Positions 59,836 to 64,000 of a DNA stretch of 64,000 nt are shown here, in pieces. Source of the stretch: Spirochaetes bacterium GWE1_32_154 (lineage in GTDB: Bacteria; Spirochaetota; GWE2-31-10). Numbering within the stretch: position 1 is the stretch's first letter; each line of letters opens with the position of its first letter. The stretch is from the NCBI GenBank assembly GCA_001829315.1, contig MIAY01000012.1, positions 34,033 through 98,032 of the forward strand, in the 5' to 3' direction. Below the pieces are notes generated by a model. It saw nothing but the letters and a program-made list of their open reading frames with translations. It did no database searches and was not told where the DNA came from. The translations under genes were made by a program, and so were the position numbers.

Positions 59836-60885
59836 ATGAATGATCCGGTTATAGAAAAAATAATGCAATTGAGAAATCAATTAAGAAACAAGATAGTTAT
59901 ACCTGTACATCATTATCAGAATCAGGCAGTTTCATCAATAGCTGATTTTCTCGGCGATTCTTATAAACTTGCAGTTGATTGCAGTAAGAGTGATGCTGAA
60001 TATATTGTTTTCTGTGGTGTATTATTTATGGCTGAGTCGGCTGATATTCTAAAAAAACCGTTTCAAAAAGTTATTATACCGGCAAGTAATGCTGATTGTC
60101 CGATGGCTAACATGGCTGATTTAACAAGTGTTAACGAAATATTCAATAAAATTACAACTTTGGCAGGCACTGATGTCGTACCAATTGTATATATGAATTC
60201 GTATGCTGACTTAAAAGCATTTTGTGGTGAACGCGGAGGTTCTGTCTGCACATCATCAAATGCTCATGTAATAATGAATCATTACTTAAAACAGGGTAAA
60301 AAAGTTTTATTTTTCCCTGATGCAAATCTTGGTATGAATACAGCATTTAAACTAGGTCTTAATCACAAAAATATGATACTAACTAAAAAGCTTGACAACT
60401 ATAATGATGAACAGGTAATTTTATGGGATGGATTCTGCCCCATTCACAAACGATTTACGCCCGGTGATATCAGCGTATTAAAAGCTAATTATCCTGGAAT
60501 TAAGATTATTGTACATCCTGAGTGTCCTGAGGAAGTTACTGCCCAGGCAGATGCTATAGGGTCAACGGAATTTATTCTCAATACAATCAATGCATCACCA
60601 GCCGGTTCAATCTGGGGTGTTGGGACTGAAACAATTTTTGTTGATAAACTGTTTGCTGCTAATCAGAATAAAACTATTGTTCCACTAAAGGTTTCAGAAT
60701 GTATAAACATGAAAAAAACCACGACAGAATTAGTTTTAAATTCATTAATCAACATCAATGAACACATTGCATCAAATGGCACAATTCCTTTAATGAATAT
60801 TATATCTGTTCCTGAAATCTATAAAAAGGATGCTGCGGCGGCTCTAAATAAAATGATTGATATTGTTACAAACGGGTTAAAATGA
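59836..60885 (+). CDS. nadA: Quinolinate synthase
   Basis: HHYQNQAVSSIADFLGDSYKLA, FCGVLFMAESADIL, PNADCPMA-like ASNADCPMANMAD, HPECPEEV. Confidence 0.94.
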   Translation: MNDPVIEKIMQLRNQLRNKIVIPVHHYQNQAVSSIADFLGDSYKLAVDCSKSDAEYIVFCGVLFMAESADILKKPFQKVIIPASNADCPMANMADLTSVNEIFNKITTLAGTDVVPIVYMNSYADLKAFCGERGGSVCTSSNAHVIMNHYLKQGKKVLFFPDANLGMNTAFKLGLNHKNMILTKKLDNYNDEQVILWDGFCPIHKRFTPGDISVLKANYPGIKIIVHPECPEEVTAQADAIGSTEFILNTINASPAGSIWGVGTETIFVDKLFAANQNKTIVPLKVSECINMKKTTTELVLNSLININEHIASNGTIPLMNIISVPEIYKKDAAAALNKMIDIVTNGLK

Positions 60886-61280
60886 AAGTATCAACTAAGG
60901 CAAGGTACGGCTTTAAATTTATGATTCACCTTGCATTAAACTATAACATAAAATTAGTTCAAATACGCGAAGTATCTGTATCAGAAAAAATTTCATCAAA
61001 ATATCTGGAACAAATTGCAATGTCTTTTAAAATAGCGGGTCTTGTTAAAGTCACAAGAGGGGCTAAAGGCGGATATACATTATCACGCACTCCTAAGGAA
61101 ATAACACTACTTGAAATTATTACTGCAGCAGAAGGAAATCTGGTATTAACCGATTGTATTGAATCATCCGACTTCTGCCAGAAAAAAGATGATTGCATTA
61201 TGAATAAATTATGGGTAGATTTAAATAATCACATAACGGACTATTTAGGGTCAAAAACACTCCAAGACATTATAAGTTAA
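60882..61280 (+). CDS. Rrf2/IscR family regulator with three-cysteine cluster
   Basis: STKARYGFKFMIHLA, EKISSKYLEQIAMSFKIAGLVKVTRGAKGGYTLSR; CIESSDFCQKKDDC; overlaps nadA stop by 4 bp. Confidence 0.93.
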   Translation: MKVSTKARYGFKFMIHLALNYNIKLVQIREVSVSEKISSKYLEQIAMSFKIAGLVKVTRGAKGGYTLSRTPKEITLLEIITAAEGNLVLTDCIESSDFCQKKDDCIMNKLWVDLNNHITDYLGSKTLQDIIS

Positions 61281-61333
61281 TAGTAACATGCAGGTATCCT
61301 TCAATTCATTAATAGATATCTGCATGTATATTA

Positions 61334-61987
61334 TTACAACGAAAAAGCAACACCAAACGAAAAACTATTTGTATTAAAACCTGTTGTCATTGCAAAGTTA
61401 TGTCTTTTTTTGAACTTATTGAGATAATGATTTGAGCTTATAAAAAATGGAATAGAAATCGCTGATAACACCACCCCGGTTGCAATCATTGATCCATAAA
61501 ACCCTGCATATAACATATTGTGTGAAACTTCAACATATTCATAATTATCAATTACAACTTGTTGCTCCTCATCATACGTTTCTTTATAAAAATATGCATA
61601 TATTGGCGTTGTATAATAATTATAAATAAAGGGAGTTCCAAGTGCCAAAGTCCCGAAAAACAAAATATTCCCCGGAATAAAAAAACCAACTGCAAGTGCA
61701 AATGCCTTATTTGACATTCGATAATCCGGGTCATATTTATAAATATCTTTTGTTACCATGTTTATATTAGTTACTGTTGAACTATTGATTTGTTTCTCAC
61801 TGACAATTCTATCAATAGTATTTTGTTGAATAGTCATAATACCAACCGGAGAAAAAATAACAACTGAATCATCAGTTTTTTTTAATATTTCACCGCTTAA
61901 AGTATTACCGTCTTTAAAAAAGATTGTATCTGCTGAAATCAAATATGAACACACAAGTAAAATCATTAACATTATATATTTTTTCAT
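61334..61987 (-). CDS. Hypothetical membrane protein, paralogue of 62885-63532
   Basis: Shared DTIFFKDGNTLSGEILK/DTIYFKDGNTMTGEVLK and VTKDVYKYDPDYxMS...FFIPGNILFFGT. Confidence 0.7.
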   Translation of the reverse strand: MKKYIMLMILLVCSYLISADTIFFKDGNTLSGEILKKTDDSVVIFSPVGIMTIQQNTIDRIVSEKQINSSTVTNINMVTKDIYKYDPDYRMSNKAFALAVGFFIPGNILFFGTLALGTPFIYNYYTTPIYAYFYKETYDEEQQVVIDNYEYVEVSHNMLYAGFYGSMIATGVVLSAISIPFFISSNHYLNKFKKRHNFAMTTGFNTNSFSFGVAFSL

Positions 61988-62002
61988 AATAGTCTCCCAA
62001 AT

Positions 62003-62392
62003 TTATTTTTTTTCCAGCTTAATGTCTACATTATAATATCTATTGTCAGGATTGATTATCAATTTTCTTTCACCGTTCTTATACGTACCATTTTCAATAT
62101 CAACGGCTTTTATTGTAACTTCTTTGGTAGTAGTAAAACTCTCATCATAAAAATGTAAACTGGTTTTCTCTGAAACCATATATGGGCTTATTTTTTTAGT
62201 ACCATCAAGAACATACAACAAAATATCAGATATCGAAGCACCGGTATTATTATCCATTACATCTACATTAATTTCAAAATACCCTGAAAGTTTAACCGGC
62301 TCTATATATTGATAATCATAACAACCCACCAAAAACAAAATGATACAGGTTGAAATTAGAATTTTAATCTTTTTTAACATAATAACTCCCAT
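62003..62392 (-). CDS. Hypothetical lipoprotein
   Basis: ILFLVGC lipobox. Confidence 0.6.
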   Translation of the reverse strand: MGVIMLKKIKILISTCIILFLVGCYDYQYIEPVKLSGYFEINVDVMDNNTGASISDILLYVLDGTKKISPYMVSEKTSLHFYDESFTTTKEVTIKAVDIENGTYKNGERKLIINPDNRYYNVDIKLEKK

Positions 62393-62394
62393 TC

Positions 62395-62880
62395 TTATAA
62401 ATCTTCCAGGATAATATTCTTAATATATTTATATGTACCAACATTAAAATCCACTTTATCTTCAGATTTCTGATATGAAACATTTAATCCTTCATCGATA
62501 TCAACAATTTTAATATACATATTGTCTGAAGAAAAAGGTATATAAACATAATTATCTGAAGAAGCATCATATTTATATTGTGCGTAATTATCAATATCAA
62601 AATAAAGATAAAAATGACCATTTTCCCTTGTATCAGAATAGTTTGTTATTAACATATCAGTAGTTTGATCCCCTCTAATTACTGCATAAACAAGAATATC
62701 TTTAACCGGTTGGTTTGCACTATTTGTAACCGTCCCGGAAATTTCATAACGACCATAATAAGGAACACTCTTATAACTCGAATTATACGAATTATAAGGC
62801 AATGATGGGCAACCTGTTATAAAAAAAAGCGTTATGATAACAAAAAAAAACAAACTTATATCTTTCATACAGTACTCCAC
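62395..62880 (-). CDS. Hypothetical lipoprotein
   Basis: LFFITGC lipobox. Confidence 0.6.
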   Translation of the reverse strand: MEYCMKDISLFFFVIITLFFITGCPSLPYNSYNSSYKSVPYYGRYEISGTVTNSANQPVKDILVYAVIRGDQTTDMLITNYSDTRENGHFYLYFDIDNYAQYKYDASSDNYVYIPFSSDNMYIKIVDIDEGLNVSYQKSEDKVDFNVGTYKYIKNIILEDL

Positions 62881-62884
62881 TTAT

Positions 62885-63532
62885 TTATAAAGATAATTTT
62901 AACCCCAATGACATTCTATCTCCGGAAAATCCGGTAATCATTGATAAATCAGTCCTTTTTTTGAAATTCTTACTATAATTATTTGATTGAACAAAAAACG
63001 GAATCGATATAACGGTTACAAGTAAACCAGTAACCATAAGAGATGCATAAAATGCACCACCAAGAGGATTATGGGGTATTAAAACTTGTTTTGATGTAGA
63101 TGTATACGTAGAATCATCATATATATACTCAGTAGTATATTGAGGTACACCATAATAGTTAAGAACAAATGCGGTTCCAATAGCGACTGTACCAAAAAAT
63201 AAAATATTACCCGGTATAAAAAAAGCTAAAGCAAGGCCAAAAGTTTTTCGTGACATTTGATAATCCGGATCATATTTATACACATCTTTTGTGACAAGGT
63301 TTATATTTGAAGTTGTTATAACCTGATTATTCTTTTGAACATCTGTTACAACCCGATCAATATTTTGTTTTGAAATAGTCATTGTGCCTAGCGGGGACAA
63401 AATAATGACATCAGTATCAGTTGTTTTTAAAACCTCACCGGTCATAGTATTACCATCTTTAAAATAAATCGTATCAGCAAATATTACTGAAACAGCAAAA
63501 ACAAACAATACAATTGAAATAATTTTTTTCAT
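62885..63532 (-). CDS. Hypothetical membrane protein, paralogue of 61334-61987
   Basis: Sequence similarity to 61334-61987; signal-like N-terminus. Confidence 0.7.
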   Translation of the reverse strand: MKKIISIVLFVFAVSVIFADTIYFKDGNTMTGEVLKTTDTDVIILSPLGTMTISKQNIDRVVTDVQKNNQVITTSNINLVTKDVYKYDPDYQMSRKTFGLALAFFIPGNILFFGTVAIGTAFVLNYYGVPQYTTEYIYDDSTYTSTSKQVLIPHNPLGGAFYASLMVTGLLVTVISIPFFVQSNNYSKNFKKRTDLSMITGFSGDRMSLGLKLSL

Positions 63533-63626
63533 CTTATTCTCCTTACTTATTTAGATACATTATTTTCTTAAAAGGTTTAAAATATATGTATAAGATAACC
63601 CTTTTTTTAAAATAAACAATATAAAA

Positions 63627-63914
63627 TTAAAAATTCCAGCCAAAAACAAAAGCTATTTTTTTATAATAAACATACCAGTCTTCATATTCTCTTTTTGTAA
63701 AATCAGCATTACCAACAGTTTCATTTGAATACACTCTACCATTTTGCCAATTAAAAACTAAAATAGCATACAGATTGTTAGGAAGTTCAAAAAAAGCCAT
63801 CGGACCGAAAAGAACTGTCATAAAATCACTTCCCCACCCTTTTGAAGCCATTGGTGAATATTGGTTTCTTGTTATATTATATTCATCAATATTAGCCATG
63901 CAACCTAGTGTCAT
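63627..63914 (-). CDS. Hypothetical protein fragment, probably 5'-truncated
   Basis: 95-aa ORF ending in an aromatic strand-like KIAFVFGWNF; no signal peptide. Confidence 0.4.
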   Translation of the reverse strand: MTLGCMANIDEYNITRNQYSPMASKGWGSDFMTVLFGPMAFFELPNNLYAILVFNWQNGRVYSNETVGNADFTKREYEDWYVYYKKIAFVFGWNF

Positions 63915-63919
63915 GAATT

Positions 63920-64000
63920 CTAAATGGGTACATTATACTCGTCCCAGCCAAGCATTTTTCTCGCCTTGTTTATTTTCCTGAGAATGTCTTCTCCCTTCTT
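63920..64000 (-). CDS. C-terminal end of an unidentified protein running off the right edge
   Basis: Minus reading KKGEDILRKINKARKMLGWDEYNVPI* open to the window edge. Confidence 0.3.
   Translation of the reverse strand, partial: KKGEDILRKINKARKMLGWDEYNVPI

Overview
This is a 64-kb low-GC bacterial chromosomal window. Spirochaete-like affiliation is inferred only from the many lipoproteins and the gene content. Housekeeping genes include ppdK, prfB, serA, a dus-family gene, hisS, mnmA, cysE, a nifU-nifS-nadA-rrf2 operon, signalling proteins and two arsenic/redox clusters. Accessory material is concentrated at 20-37 kb. No tRNA, rRNA or CRISPR array was recognised. Main discoveries read from the sequence: (1) a 118-bp MITE-like element in four full-length copies (20381-20498, 41341-41458, 43852-43969, 56567-56684), each flanked by a different 4-bp direct repeat (GAAA, AACT, GTTA, GATT). 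Two copies interrupt genes (cysE and ACR3), and conceptual removal of element plus one TSD restores both reading frames. The element also carries an outward-facing Shine-Dalgarno/start codon that appears to re-start ACR3. (2) A cluster of predicted exported or lipid-anchored proteins: CapA-like, AMMECR1, Memo, DUF3160, transglutaminase-like and C39-like, with a chagasin-domain lipoprotein nearby. This looks like an envelope version of the AMMECR1/Memo pair with no radical-SAM partner in the window. (3) A nested insertion island (about 31.39-37.30 kb) that split an ancestral convergent Crp/Fnr-thioredoxin gene pair. It leaves duplicated fnr 3' and trx 3' fragments and contains two Rpn-family genes, a 12-repeat NHL lipoprotein, an IS91-like transposase remnant, and an Rpn unit bounded by 19-bp inverted repeats next to an attC-like fold. 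No database search was possible; family names come from recognised motifs.
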